Shown in pieces: positions 34,159 through 42,558 of a DNA stretch of 64,000 nucleotides. The first letter of the stretch is position 1. Every line of letters begins with the position of its first letter. Source of the DNA: Centipeda felix (GTDB lineage: Bacteria; Bacillota; Negativicutes; Selenomonadales; Selenomonadaceae); NCBI RefSeq assembly GCF_900186465.1, contig NZ_LT891957.1, forward strand, positions 283,511 through 347,510, read 5' to 3'. The position numbers and the translations under genes are program-made. Under the pieces are notes generated by a model. That model was not told the origin of the DNA, made no database searches, and saw only the letters and a program-made list of their open reading frames with translations.

Positions 34159-34709
34159 CCCTGCTCCTCCTCTGCATAAAAACAGATCCGCGCCGCACCG
34201 CAGCGCCGCTCGCGCACCATGCGGAGTGCCCCCGCCTGCGGAACGATCTCCTCTCCCGCCCCCTGTTCGAGGACGAGGAGACCTCCCGCAGCGAGCAGCG
34301 CGCCGCGAGCCGCCGCCTCCAACATGCGGGCATTATCGCCGTGCGCATAGGGCGGGTCGGCAAAGATGAGGTCGAACGTACGTCCCTCACGTGCGAGCTC
34401 TGCGGCGGCGGCATAGACATCACTGCGGCGGATCTCCGCGCGCCCTGCGAGCTTCGTGCGTGCCGCATTCTCCGCGAGAATGGCATGCGTCGTGCGGTCG
34501 ACGAGCACGGCGGACGCCGCTCCACGCGAGAGTGCCTCCAGCGCGAGCGCCCCCGTCCCAGCAAAGAGATCGAGCACGCGCGCATCGACCACGCGGCTGC
34601 CGAGCATACTGAAAAGTGCCTCACGCGTGCGGTCGGCAGTCGGGCGCGTCCCATCCCCCGCAGGAGATTTCAGGCGCGTACCGCGTGCGCTCCCCGTGAT
34701 GATCCGCAT
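34155..34709 (-). CDS. rsmD: 16S rRNA (guanine966-N2)-methyltransferase RsmD
   Basis: 184 residues from ATG 34709 (MRIITGSARG), with GGAGG six bases upstream; an in-frame start at 34730 is upstream of that site. SAM-binding DLFAGTGALALEALSRGA and catalytic FADPPY are present. The rsmD-coaD pair is conserved across bacteria. Confidence 0.95.
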   Translation of the reverse strand: MRIITGSARGTRLKSPAGDGTRPTADRTREALFSMLGSRVVDARVLDLFAGTGALALEALSRGAASAVLVDRTTHAILAENAARTKLAGRAEIRRSDVYAAAAELAREGRTFDLIFADPPYAHGDNARMLEAAARGALLAAGGLLVLEQGAGEEIVPQAGALRMVRERRCGAARICFYAEEEQG

Positions 34710-34741
34710 CGCATTCCTCCTGCCAGTCATTAGACTTTCCT

Positions 34742-34771
34742 ATTTTACCACAATTCGCATTCGCATTTCAA
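34742..34771 (-). promoter_or_regulatory. Promoter of rsmD-coaD
   Basis: Minus-strand TTGAAA (34766-34771) and TAAAAT (34742-34747) with 18-base spacing, ~33 bp upstream of the rsmD start. Confidence 0.65.
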
Positions 34772-34838
34772 CCTGCTTCCCGTATCACACGAAATGAAAA
34801 AAGTGGCTGCCGCTCTGAGGGAAAGAATTTCGCGCAGC

Positions 34839-34867
34839 AAAAAGCCGGAACGATGCAGCTCGTTCCG
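34839..34867 (-). terminator. Terminator at the end of the CRISPR locus
   Basis: CGGAACGA (34846-34853) pairs with TCGTTCCG (34860-34867), followed on the minus strand by GCTTTTTGC. It is the first terminator-like structure past the CRISPR remnants in the leftward direction and insulates rsmD. Confidence 0.65.
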
Positions 34868-34950
34868 ACAATATTGACAACGATATCTCACAGATCATGT
34901 TGAAGCTTCTGTGCAAACGCTTCTATATAAGAAGCGATACGCGAATGTTT

Positions 34951-35302
34951 CCTTTCGCCCCCACCACCGCTTCGCGGTCCCCCTCCCCCGCTCGCGCAGG
35001 GGAGGCTTTTCGTTTACGGCATGTCGGCTTCTCGCCCCGATGCGCGGGACGCGGACTGCTGCAAAGTCCCGTCGCAGCGCGAAGGGCTACGGTATTTTAG
35101 CTTCCCTCGCCGATGCGGGGGAGCGGTCAACGTCTGCCAATCACACTTCGTTTTACTCGTGTTCTTGGGACGTTTTCCCATACGACCTGTTTCCCGTTCA
35201 GCTGTGCCCTATGGGCTTGCTTCTCGGACAGGTCAGTAAGTGGCGAGCGCAGCGAGCCGATAGGGGCGCTCATGCCGCACGCGGCTTTGTTTGTGGTGCA
35301 AC
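34951..35302. repeat. Long direct repeat, copy 1 (element plus CRISPR repeat end)
   Basis: 352 bp repeated at 35363-35714 with an exact 412-bp offset, no visible indels and only scattered substitutions. It comprises a ~303-bp form of the interspersed element (34964-35266) followed by a degenerate CRISPR repeat. Several open frames cross it but are not conserved as proteins between copies. Confidence 0.85.
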
Positions 35303-35358
35303 CACGAGGAGGGATTGGTTATGTCTGCTTACTTCTGGTTTCAATGCCGCACGCGGCT
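35266..35358 (-). CRISPR. CRISPR remnant A: one spacer between a degenerate and a truncated repeat
   Basis: Truncated repeat at 35338-35358 (keeps the GCCGCGTGCGGC palindrome and the minus-strand 3' end ATTGAAAC), a 35-base spacer at 35303-35337, then a repeat at 35266-35302 whose ATTGAAAC end is replaced by unrelated bases. ATTGAAAC at the repeat 3' end is the common type III crRNA 5' handle, which sets transcription leftwards, matching the cas operon. The upstream repeat is cut by the interspersed element. Confidence 0.7.
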
Positions 35359-35362
35359 ATTC

Positions 35363-35714
35363 CCTTTCGCCCCCACCACCGCTTCGCGGTCCCCCTCCCC
35401 CGCTCGCGCAGGGGAGGCTTTTCGTTTACGGCACGTCAGCTTCTCGCTCCGATGCGCAGGATGCGGGCTGCTGCAAAGTCCCGTCGCAGCGTGAAGGGCT
35501 ACGGTATTTTAGCTTCCCCCGCCGATGCGGGAGAGCGGTCAACGTCTGCCATTCACACTTCGTTTTACTCGTGTTCTTGGGACGTTTTCCCATACGACCT
35601 GTTTCCCGTTCAGCTGTGCCCTATGGGCTTTCTTCTCGGACAGGTCAGTAAGTGGCGAGCGCAGCGAGCCGATAGGGGCGCCCATGCCGCACATGGCTTT
35701 GTGTGTGGTGCAGC
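35363..35714. repeat. Long direct repeat, copy 2
   Basis: Second copy of the 352-bp repeat. Its element part (35376-35678) lies between the two parts of a CRISPR repeat: on the left GTTTCAATGCCGCACGCGGC (35338-35357) and on the right ATGCCGCAC (35684-35692) onwards, so about 15 bp of repeat sequence occur on both sides, as a target duplication would leave. Confidence 0.85.
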
Positions 35715-35783
35715 GGACAATAGGAGGTTTTCCTCATGAAAAGAAAGTTTCAATGCCGCACGCGGCTTTGTGTGTGGTGCAGC
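35678..35783 (-). CRISPR. CRISPR remnant B: one intact repeat, one spacer, one degenerate repeat
   Basis: An intact 37-base repeat at 35747-35783 (minus strand begins GCTGCACC, contains GCCGCGTGCGGC, ends ATTGAAAC), a 32-base spacer at 35715-35746, and a terminal repeat at 35678-35714 that has lost the ATTGAAAC end. It is the array end nearest the cas genes, 530 bp past the last one. With one spacer each, both remnants are probably relics or a minimal array. Confidence 0.72.
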
Positions 35784-36312
35784 CTCATCGCTCGCAGCCC
35801 TTGTCCCCCTGGGGGAAAAAGCCCTTTTGGAAAGTCTCCGGAAATTTGAGCGTTCTGACGGAAAATATGTGAAATATCTGTTCCTATTCAGCTGCTCTCT
35901 CCGGCGCAATCCCTTGCGCGATCAGCACCTAGCACGCCCATGAGCAAATTGGAAAGTCTCGACGGTGTTATGCGGCTTTGCGGCACATCCCCACGACGTT
36001 CCATTTCGTTCTCTGCACCGTCTATATCATAGCAGAGACTACGCCAAATGACAAGTGTTTGCCCATGCAAAGAGGGTGCTGCACAAAGCGAAAACCTTCG
36101 TACAGCACCCCCTTGGCATTATGTCGGCGGTGTCGCTGCAAGCCCCCCTTCCACCGCGTCCTTTACTTTAGGAAGCACTGATAAATTCGGTACAACCATC
36201 TTGACGCATCTTTTTTGCCCGCACTTCGGCGGAAAATCCTCCACAGAGCACCACTCTGCGTCCGGTTTTCCACCTCGTTCGGACGAAAAAATCTACGCCA
36301 ATCTGGCAGACC
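35784..36312. other. Putative CRISPR leader and intergenic region
   Basis: 530 bp between the last cas gene and the first repeat (in transcription direction). The first ~250 bp upstream of the repeat would be the leader. It contains one copy of the interspersed hairpin (36074-36112) and no supported gene. I cannot identify conserved leader motifs by eye. Confidence 0.45.
36074..36112 (-). terminator. Interspersed hairpin copy 5, possible terminator of the cas operon
   Basis: GGGTGCTGCACAAAG and its near complement CTTCGTACAGCACCC form a long imperfect stem, about 200 bp past the last cas stop. The minus strand continues with TCTTTGC. If it terminates, the CRISPR remnants need their own promoter. 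Confidence 0.5.
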
Positions 36313-38121
36313 TCATTTTATCAGTGTTTCCTTTACATCCAGTGCTGTTGGCAGTATCGCGCGTCCTTGGAACCGTTTGTCCCCTTGTCCAATAGTCATC
36401 TGTGCGATTTTCTCCTCCCATTTCGGGTCTTTCGTGTGATCCCATCGGAGGAGGTGGACGAGTTCCTTTTGCGCTTTTTCATAGCGTGCGCGTACGTCTT
36501 TACCGAGACGATCCAGTTCTCTCTCGAACGCCTGTATGTAGGCGTTCATCTCGGTTTCCCGCTCTGCGGTATTCCAGCCGCCCTCTCCATCAAAGGCACT
36601 GTGGTAGGAGTCCTCCGTATCGGTGAGGAATAGCCGCGGGGTGATCTCTATGCTGCCAAGTCCGATGGATTTCCCCTTGCCAATCTTGCAGAGGAGGCGT
36701 CCGCCGCATAGGCAGAGCACCTTGAGCAGTGCACCGAGTTCATCCTCGGACAGGCGCTCGAAGCGGATGCTGCCGTAGAATGTGTTTCCGGCGGCCACGG
36801 GTTGGATCTTGCGCTGGGTTTGTGTGTTCGGCTCATCCTGTTCTCTGTTCATCCAAGCTGTCCCATTTTTCTGATGCCAGTAGAGTTTGTAGCCGCGAAT
36901 GGGGACACCTGCAGAGTCCCAATGGGCGAGCCGATTCGCCCCGTTTTTCTGTTCGAGGTAGAGCTGTACGGCGGTGGGTTTCGGTGCGCTGAGGATCTGC
37001 GGGAAGTGCGGGGCTTCGGTCCGCGGGGTCTCTTTTGGCACGGCGTCGGCAAAGGCAAGGCGGCTCGCCCAGAGTTCTTTACACCCGCTGCGGCGATTCG
37101 TCTGCTCCCTGCCTACTCGCGCACATTCCCGCTCTTCCCGGCGTCCGAAGAGGGCATCGGTGTAGTCGATCCGTTCACTCTCCATGCGTAGGACGTGATC
37201 CCCGATGCTCATGTGGTAGGCAATGCGATAAAATCTGCCAAAGCCAAAATGTGCAATCTCCCCCTGCGCATCTGTCTTGTAGAAGCAGGGGGCAACAAAT
37301 CGGATGTCGTCCCATCCTGTGAAGGACGCTGCGGCGTCCCCCTTTTTTGCACAAAAATGCCCCTTCTCTTTGTCCAGCAGTTCGACGCCCTTGCGGCTGC
37401 TGTCCTCACGATATGCCTGCACGACGTGATCGGGGACGGGGATGCGCTGCGTCCAGTCCGGGTCACGATGGCGGGTATAGGTGCCTTTCTTGTGCATCCG
37501 TCCCGTGTAACAGTCCGCCCGTCCACTCCCCGGTTCGCCCCAGCGGACTTCATTCTCCGGCTGTCTGCCCACTCCGTAGGTCATGATGTCAAATTCCGCC
37601 GGACAGATATAGTAGCCGTCGTCGCCGGTCTGCTGCACGAGATAGCCCGCCTCTGCCTTGGTTTCGGATATGGTGTTCGTCCCCTTCCGAACGGTCGTCG
37701 CCATCTCCGTCGTGTAGAGTTTGCGCATATTGTCCTTTTTTTCTGCCATGGTACGGAAGTAGAGCACCTGATCGTGATAGTCCTCGCCCGCCCGCATGGC
37801 GCTGCAGGTGACGATCTTAAAGAGATTTTTGATCATGCCGCGCAGTGAGCTGCCCGGAAGGATGGGGATGCCCGTCGGCGCGAAAAAGTTCTCGACGGCG
37901 TCCCCCGCATCGACGCCTGTGCCAATAAAGACGGGGGTCAGTGTCTTGATCTCTAGATCGATTCGGCCACTCAGGCGTCCCTTTGCAAGAACATGGGCAC
38001 AATAGTTCTCGACGCGCTCCGCATCGCTCATGGCATCCCCTTCGATGGGCGAGGTGAGTACGCCCTGCGGCAGAGATACGAAGTTGTACGGTGCTGTTGC
38101 CGTATCGTAGTCCTTAGCCAT
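36313..38121 (-). CDS. Type III-D CRISPR RAMP protein (TIGR03986-type, Cas7-like)
   Basis: About 602 residues from ATG 38119-38121 (MAKDYDTATAPYNF), overlapping the csx19 stop by eight bases; an in-frame start at 38175 lies inside csx19. The RAMP core VFIGTG...GIPILPGSSLRGMIKN is near residues 65-100 and a glycine-rich loop GKGKSIGLGSIEI is near 510. Size and motifs match the TIGR03986 RAMP family of type III-D loci. It probably forms part of the backbone that holds the crRNA. It is the last gene of the operon. Confidence 0.82.
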   Translation of the reverse strand: MAKDYDTATAPYNFVSLPQGVLTSPIEGDAMSDAERVENYCAHVLAKGRLSGRIDLEIKTLTPVFIGTGVDAGDAVENFFAPTGIPILPGSSLRGMIKNLFKIVTCSAMRAGEDYHDQVLYFRTMAEKKDNMRKLYTTEMATTVRKGTNTISETKAEAGYLVQQTGDDGYYICPAEFDIMTYGVGRQPENEVRWGEPGSGRADCYTGRMHKKGTYTRHRDPDWTQRIPVPDHVVQAYREDSSRKGVELLDKEKGHFCAKKGDAAASFTGWDDIRFVAPCFYKTDAQGEIAHFGFGRFYRIAYHMSIGDHVLRMESERIDYTDALFGRREERECARVGREQTNRRSGCKELWASRLAFADAVPKETPRTEAPHFPQILSAPKPTAVQLYLEQKNGANRLAHWDSAGVPIRGYKLYWHQKNGTAWMNREQDEPNTQTQRKIQPVAAGNTFYGSIRFERLSEDELGALLKVLCLCGGRLLCKIGKGKSIGLGSIEITPRLFLTDTEDSYHSAFDGEGGWNTAERETEMNAYIQAFERELDRLGKDVRARYEKAQKELVHLLRWDHTKDPKWEEKIAQMTIGQGDKRFQGRAILPTALDVKETLIK

Positions 38122-38716
38122 TGGTCTCCTCCTCCATATCCGCCGCTGTGATGCGGCAGTACCGATGATCGACATACCCCGCCTGTCCTGTGGTATGGAT
38201 GCCGATGTAGCTACGCGTCACGAGTCCGACATATACGGTATTCTCTGTGCTGTCCTCCATTTTGGGCAGGGTCAGCTCCAGTTTACGCTCGGGGTCGCGC
38301 AGGGTCATCCATGCGCTGTGTTTCTCCTCTTCCCGCGCGGCGTCGCTCCTGCTTCCCCAGAAGCGTGCGAGGGTGTCGACGTACTCCGCCGCCTCTCCCT
38401 CATCGTCGGTGCGAAAGCGTCCGATGAGTCGGTCGTTCTCGCGCTGCAGATGGAGTTCGCTCGTTTCGTTGAAGATGCGGAGTTCGATGAGCAGTTTCGT
38501 GTTCAGTGGCGCCTCATCGGGAAAGGAGAATGTGCCCTGCTGCCATGTCCCACAGCGTATTTCATTCACCTGCCAGAGTACGGCGGTCGCTTTCTGCACG
38601 TTCCGTTGTGTAAGTTCGCGAGAAAGTTTTTCCGCTGAGGCAGGGATGTCGACGGTCTCTACTGCGCTTTTTCCCGCACAAATGCAGCGCATTTTCTGTT
38701 TCTTCTCCTTGCTCAT
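38114..38716 (-). CDS. csx19: Type III-D CRISPR protein Csx19
   Basis: 200 residues from ATG 38714-38716 (MSKEKKQKMRC), overlapping the stop of the double-RAMP gene; the longer in-frame reading is inside that gene. The protein is mostly beta/alpha without RAMP glycine loops. Position, length and the C-terminal Gly/Tyr-rich part (GLVTRSYIGIHTTGQAGYVD, then RYCRI) fit Csx19 of type III-D systems, a family of unknown activity thought to be a complex subunit. Identification rests partly on context. Confidence 0.7.
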   Translation of the reverse strand: MSKEKKQKMRCICAGKSAVETVDIPASAEKLSRELTQRNVQKATAVLWQVNEIRCGTWQQGTFSFPDEAPLNTKLLIELRIFNETSELHLQRENDRLIGRFRTDDEGEAAEYVDTLARFWGSRSDAAREEEKHSAWMTLRDPERKLELTLPKMEDSTENTVYVGLVTRSYIGIHTTGQAGYVDHRYCRITAADMEEETNG

Positions 38717-40098
38717 GTCGCATCCTCCTCGCACAGTGCGGTCACATATCCCTGCAGTGTCTGCACAGTGTCCGCCGCAAAGCTTTGTCCCTGCGTGAGC
38801 TCGTAACAGCGCCCTCGGTAATGGATGACGGCGTGCAGTCCCTCCAGTGTGCCGCGGCCGATGGATTTCTCCCCGCCGATTGCCGTACGCCCCAGCCAGA
38901 GGTCCTTGAGGAGGAGGACGCAAAGCCCTGCCTCCTGCTCATTTGCCTGCCGCACGCCGAAGCGGAGGGTGACGGAGCGACCCCCGTCTTTCTCCCGCCA
39001 TACCGGCGCGGTAGAAAAGAGTGCGGAGGGGATTGTCCCGCCTGTAAAGCGGTCGATGCGGCTGCGCATCTGTGTGTGCATCTCGGCGTCGACGACGGTT
39101 TCCTCGACGATGAAGCGACCGCGGGCGGCCGTCGTCCCCATGAGGCGGTCGATGAAGGCCTCTGCCTCTGCCTGTGTCTGTTCTTTTCCCAATGCGTATA
39201 GGATGTATGCGGCGCGATGGCGCAGGACGCCCTTGAGACTTGTGCCGGGGATGATGTTCTGCCCTGCAGCATTCGTCTTCATGCGGGCGTCAGGGCTTTT
39301 CTCAGCGTCCGCCGCCGCTAGTGGATCCACACTGTCACGCACGATCAGTGCGCCGGTGAGTGCAAAGTCCGCTGTGATGACGAAGTCCCCCTTTGCAGGC
39401 GGCGGTTCTGCCTGCGCCGTATCGTCATACGCCATGTGCCAAGCAGCATTTCCCCGCTGGGGCGAGAGCCACGCGATGGCGTCCTCTGTCCTGCGGAAGT
39501 CATAGCAGTCCACGACCATATCCCGCAGCTGCATGCGTCCAAATCCCTTGGTGGTGAGCGCACCGACATGAAAGCCACCGCGCAGGAGTTCACTCAGGCG
39601 GAGAAGAGTTTCTTTCAGCATGTGCTCGTCTTTCTGATGGACGCGGCGCAGGAGGATCTCGGCATAGAACGGGCCGCCTGCCCCGCTCTCGACGATTTCG
39701 TAGTCGTATTTATGTGCGTCGATTGCCGTCCCTGTCACGTCGTCGATGTGGACGCCGTCACGGGATCCGATCACTGCATCGTTGAGCTCTACGTCATAGA
39801 GGGAGACAGCGCTCTGACGCTCGTCGCATACGCTCTCCCCACCGGTGCGGTGCATTGTGCCGAACAGGATGTCTGCCGCACATGGGGTGTCTGCTTCGAT
39901 GAAGCTGCGCAGCGCTCCTGCCAGCGATGTGCCGGGGATGAACGGTACGCCGTCCTTGCTGCGCAGGACGTGGATGTCTCGATCGTTCCGGTCCTCCCCG
40001 CTTTCTCCTTCGCCGATGAGCAGCGGCGCCGCAAGGTGCAGTCTCCCCCGCACGGTAATGCGTCCCAGTATTTGCGCTGGGTTCACGTTCGTATTCAT
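38713..40098 (-). CDS. Double-RAMP Cas7-Cas7 fusion of the type III-D complex
   Basis: 461 residues from ATG 40096-40098 (MNTNVNPAQILG), overlapping the csx10 stop (ATGA). It contains two Cas7-like RAMP units: the first with VPFIPGTSLAGALRSF (~53-68) and TTKGFGRMQL, the second with IIPGTSLKGVLRHR and IGGEKSIGRGTLEGL. Asp residues lie in the loops before both PGTSL motifs (NDRDIHVLRSKDG in the first), as at the RNA-cleaving Asp of Csm3/Cmr4. It would bind crRNA and cut target RNA at two positions if both Asp are functional. Confidence 0.83.
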   Translation of the reverse strand: MNTNVNPAQILGRITVRGRLHLAAPLLIGEGESGEDRNDRDIHVLRSKDGVPFIPGTSLAGALRSFIEADTPCAADILFGTMHRTGGESVCDERQSAVSLYDVELNDAVIGSRDGVHIDDVTGTAIDAHKYDYEIVESGAGGPFYAEILLRRVHQKDEHMLKETLLRLSELLRGGFHVGALTTKGFGRMQLRDMVVDCYDFRRTEDAIAWLSPQRGNAAWHMAYDDTAQAEPPPAKGDFVITADFALTGALIVRDSVDPLAAADAEKSPDARMKTNAAGQNIIPGTSLKGVLRHRAAYILYALGKEQTQAEAEAFIDRLMGTTAARGRFIVEETVVDAEMHTQMRSRIDRFTGGTIPSALFSTAPVWREKDGGRSVTLRFGVRQANEQEAGLCVLLLKDLWLGRTAIGGEKSIGRGTLEGLHAVIHYRGRCYELTQGQSFAADTVQTLQGYVTALCEEDAT

Positions 40099-41699
40099 GC
40101 GCTTTCGCCCCCCTTCTCCGGCTTTCCTGCCGTTTTTCTTGCAAAGCGGAAGAATGTGTGCCAGTATGCGTAAAACACTTCTTCCTGCTTCAGGAGTGCC
40201 GCCGTGCCGCCCCATACGCCGATTTCTTTTCCTGCGTCGATGAGGTCTTGATCTGCGGTGACGTTCTGTCGCTCCCGTGCAGCATAGGGCATTTCCTCGT
40301 GTATGATCTCTCCGAGGTAGGATCGGAGGGGACGCCCTTCGACCCTGACGTTCTCCAGCATTTTGCCGAGCGGCATCTCTTTTTTTGTGTCCAATACGAT
40401 CTGCCGTATACGCTCACATGCGCCCTGCGGGCGTATGCCGAGAGCACTGTCTAGTCGTGCAAATGCATGAGATGCATCGGGCGGGAATGTCCTGCGGGCG
40501 CGCCCTGCATCCTCTGCCGCCAGCACGCGGATCTGTTCGATGATGTGGGCGAGGATGATCTGCTCTGCGATGCGTCTGCTCTCTGTGCAGAGCTCGCGTG
40601 CTTCGGGTGTGGGCGGGTCCTGCGCGATGCAGCAGAGCCCCCTGCCGTCCCAGATGCGCAGCTGTCCGAACCCCTCCTCTGTGCGGCGCCCAACGCCGCT
40701 GCACAGGATGGCGTTCACCGCCTCCATGTCACAGGGCTGCCAGCCGCCTGTTTTTCGGACGGCAAACACGGTTCCCGCGCTGAGCGCCGTCTCGCGTGGG
40801 CGGCGCATTCCCCATACGCCGACAAAGTTGTCAATGTCCTCCGCCTGCGCATAGATGCTGCGCTGTTCCTCTGCCAGTAGGAAGCCGCCATCTGTCCCTG
40901 CATTGAGCGCGTCGACGACTTCGTCGAGCATGGAGCGTGCATCCCCCGGCACGGCTCTATGCGGCAGGAAGGGTGTCTCGCATCGGAGGCAGAAGCGTTC
41001 CTCGGTCGGGATGGGCGGCGGGAGTATATCCTCTGCCGGCGTCACGGTGATCTCGCATTGTCCATACTGTGTATATTTGGAGCGTCCTGCACAGCAAGAG
41101 AATGTCTCTGTGCCGATGGTGCCGCAGAGAAGGCGTAGCTCTTCCTCTGCGCCGCAGATCAGTCCCTCAAAGCTCTGCCCCTGCGCAATCGCTTCGTAGT
41201 TGTATATGCCGCCGTCCATGCTCCTGCCGGCGAGACGTTCCTTGCCGCTGCCGCCATTCAGATCACTGCGGCTGATGTGGAGGCGGATCTCCTTCTGCAC
41301 GGCGACGGGGTGCAGTCCTTTGTCGCAGACGGCGGCAAAGCCCCGTATACTCTTGAAGCCCCCATCACGCGGAGCCTCTCCGTACATGAGGTCACAAATC
41401 GCACTGCCGTCCTTCGCGCGCTGTACGGAGAGCGGCAGCGGGATTGCGCGCGTCTGCGTCAGAGGCTCGACGGGATAGGCATTAACGAAGCGCAGGCCGC
41501 CATAAAAGAGGCGCATGAAGTCGTCATTCTCATGCGCCGCATTCTCAAGCGCAGCAGCCTTGATGAAGCGTGCGGCAAAGATGCCGCGCAGTACGGAGCC
41601 GCTGAAGCTGTCCTGCGTCGCGGTCATGACGGATGTATGTCCCGGTGCGGAGAGGATCATCGGTGCTTTTGTTCGGATTCGAACCTTCATCATCTGCAT
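40095..41699 (-). CDS. csx10: Type III-D CRISPR RAMP protein Csx10 (Cas5-like)
   Basis: 534 residues from ATG 41697-41699 (MQMMKVRIRTKAPMIL), overlapping the preceding stop; upstream in-frame codons lie in that gene. The N-terminal SVLRGIFAARFIK RAMP segment and the glycine-rich SGVGRRTEEGFGQLRI loop (~350) fit Csx10, the signature protein of subtype III-D, thought to play the Cas5 role at the crRNA 5' handle. The C-terminal ~150 residues are an Arg/Glu-rich helical extension. Confidence 0.82.
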   Translation of the reverse strand: MQMMKVRIRTKAPMILSAPGHTSVMTATQDSFSGSVLRGIFAARFIKAAALENAAHENDDFMRLFYGGLRFVNAYPVEPLTQTRAIPLPLSVQRAKDGSAICDLMYGEAPRDGGFKSIRGFAAVCDKGLHPVAVQKEIRLHISRSDLNGGSGKERLAGRSMDGGIYNYEAIAQGQSFEGLICGAEEELRLLCGTIGTETFSCCAGRSKYTQYGQCEITVTPAEDILPPPIPTEERFCLRCETPFLPHRAVPGDARSMLDEVVDALNAGTDGGFLLAEEQRSIYAQAEDIDNFVGVWGMRRPRETALSAGTVFAVRKTGGWQPCDMEAVNAILCSGVGRRTEEGFGQLRIWDGRGLCCIAQDPPTPEARELCTESRRIAEQIILAHIIEQIRVLAAEDAGRARRTFPPDASHAFARLDSALGIRPQGACERIRQIVLDTKKEMPLGKMLENVRVEGRPLRSYLGEIIHEEMPYAARERQNVTADQDLIDAGKEIGVWGGTAALLKQEEVFYAYWHTFFRFARKTAGKPEKGGESA

Positions 41700-42556
41700 C
41701 AGCGTCTGCCCCCTTTCCGCCCCTGACGCCCGAGTGCCTTCGTTATGAGCGCAGGTACGATGTCTTTGCCGTTCTGCCGCAGGGTACATCCGATCCTGCC
41801 AAATCCGCGTGTCCGTTTTCCGCCGCACTGCGAGAGGTTACGTACGGCAAGGGCGAGGATGCACAGATGCTCTATGTCTGCGTTGACTAGCCGGATTTCA
41901 CCACTGAACTCTGCCCCCTTTTCGATGACGCGCATGTTGTGCAGTGTGGTCTGCTCTGCTATGCCCGTCTCACGGTTGATCCGTGTTTGCCAGCGCAGGT
42001 TCGCGTAGACGCCGAGGACGTCTTCCGGACGAAAGATGGAGGGATACTTTTCCTCCAGATGCTTGAGATCTGCATGGATCTCCTCGTACTGTTCCATATA
42101 GAGGTTGTGTAGGATGAGCTGCACCTGCCCCACACGTCCGCGCTGAAAGAGTGTATCGAGCGCCGCCCTGTCAAAGAGGTCGAGTTCCGCCGTCTCTGCC
42201 ATCTCTGCAACCTCGCAGCCACTCTCATAGAGCAGTCCTTTGAGCCGCTTGGCGGGGAAATACGGCAGTCCGACATCATCCTGTACCACGTCCGCATCGA
42301 CGTGGATATCTGCGTAGCCTGTGCCGAGATGGAGCGGGGAGAATGTTCGGATGTGGATGCGAATCGGGGCAGCGGGGTCGATATCTCCGAGGCCAGCAGG
42401 CTGTGCCTGCATCATGGCAAACGGATCTACGGTGTCGGCCTGCCGTATCTGCGGTTCATCTGGTTCTCGGGTGCTCTGGCGGACAATTGGTTCTTTCTTT
42501 CCATACTTGATTTTTTTCTGCCCTGTTTTGCCGTCTTTATTCCGGTTCTTTGCCAT
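41699..42556 (-). CDS. Cas7-like RAMP protein (Csm3 type)
   Basis: About 285 residues from the ATG at 42556, with GGAGG upstream, directly after the cas10 stop. A basic, low-complexity N-terminus precedes the RAMP core LHLGTGYADIHVD ... GLPYFPAKRLKGLLYE (~65-105) and the C-terminal GGKRTRGFGRIGC loop. It is a backbone subunit binding crRNA and probably cleaving target RNA through an Asp in the VDADVVQDD loop; which Asp is catalytic needs alignment. Confidence 0.83.
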   Translation of the reverse strand: MAKNRNKDGKTGQKKIKYGKKEPIVRQSTREPDEPQIRQADTVDPFAMMQAQPAGLGDIDPAAPIRIHIRTFSPLHLGTGYADIHVDADVVQDDVGLPYFPAKRLKGLLYESGCEVAEMAETAELDLFDRAALDTLFQRGRVGQVQLILHNLYMEQYEEIHADLKHLEEKYPSIFRPEDVLGVYANLRWQTRINRETGIAEQTTLHNMRVIEKGAEFSGEIRLVNADIEHLCILALAVRNLSQCGGKRTRGFGRIGCTLRQNGKDIVPALITKALGRQGRKGGRR

Positions 42557-42558
42557 CA

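Noticed and set aside
34911..35739. Plus-strand open frames of 208 and 246 codons between rsmD and the CRISPR locus
   Set aside because: They run through a tandem repeated non-coding element and CRISPR repeats, are in different frames in the two copies and encode low-complexity Arg/Pro/Ser-rich sequence.
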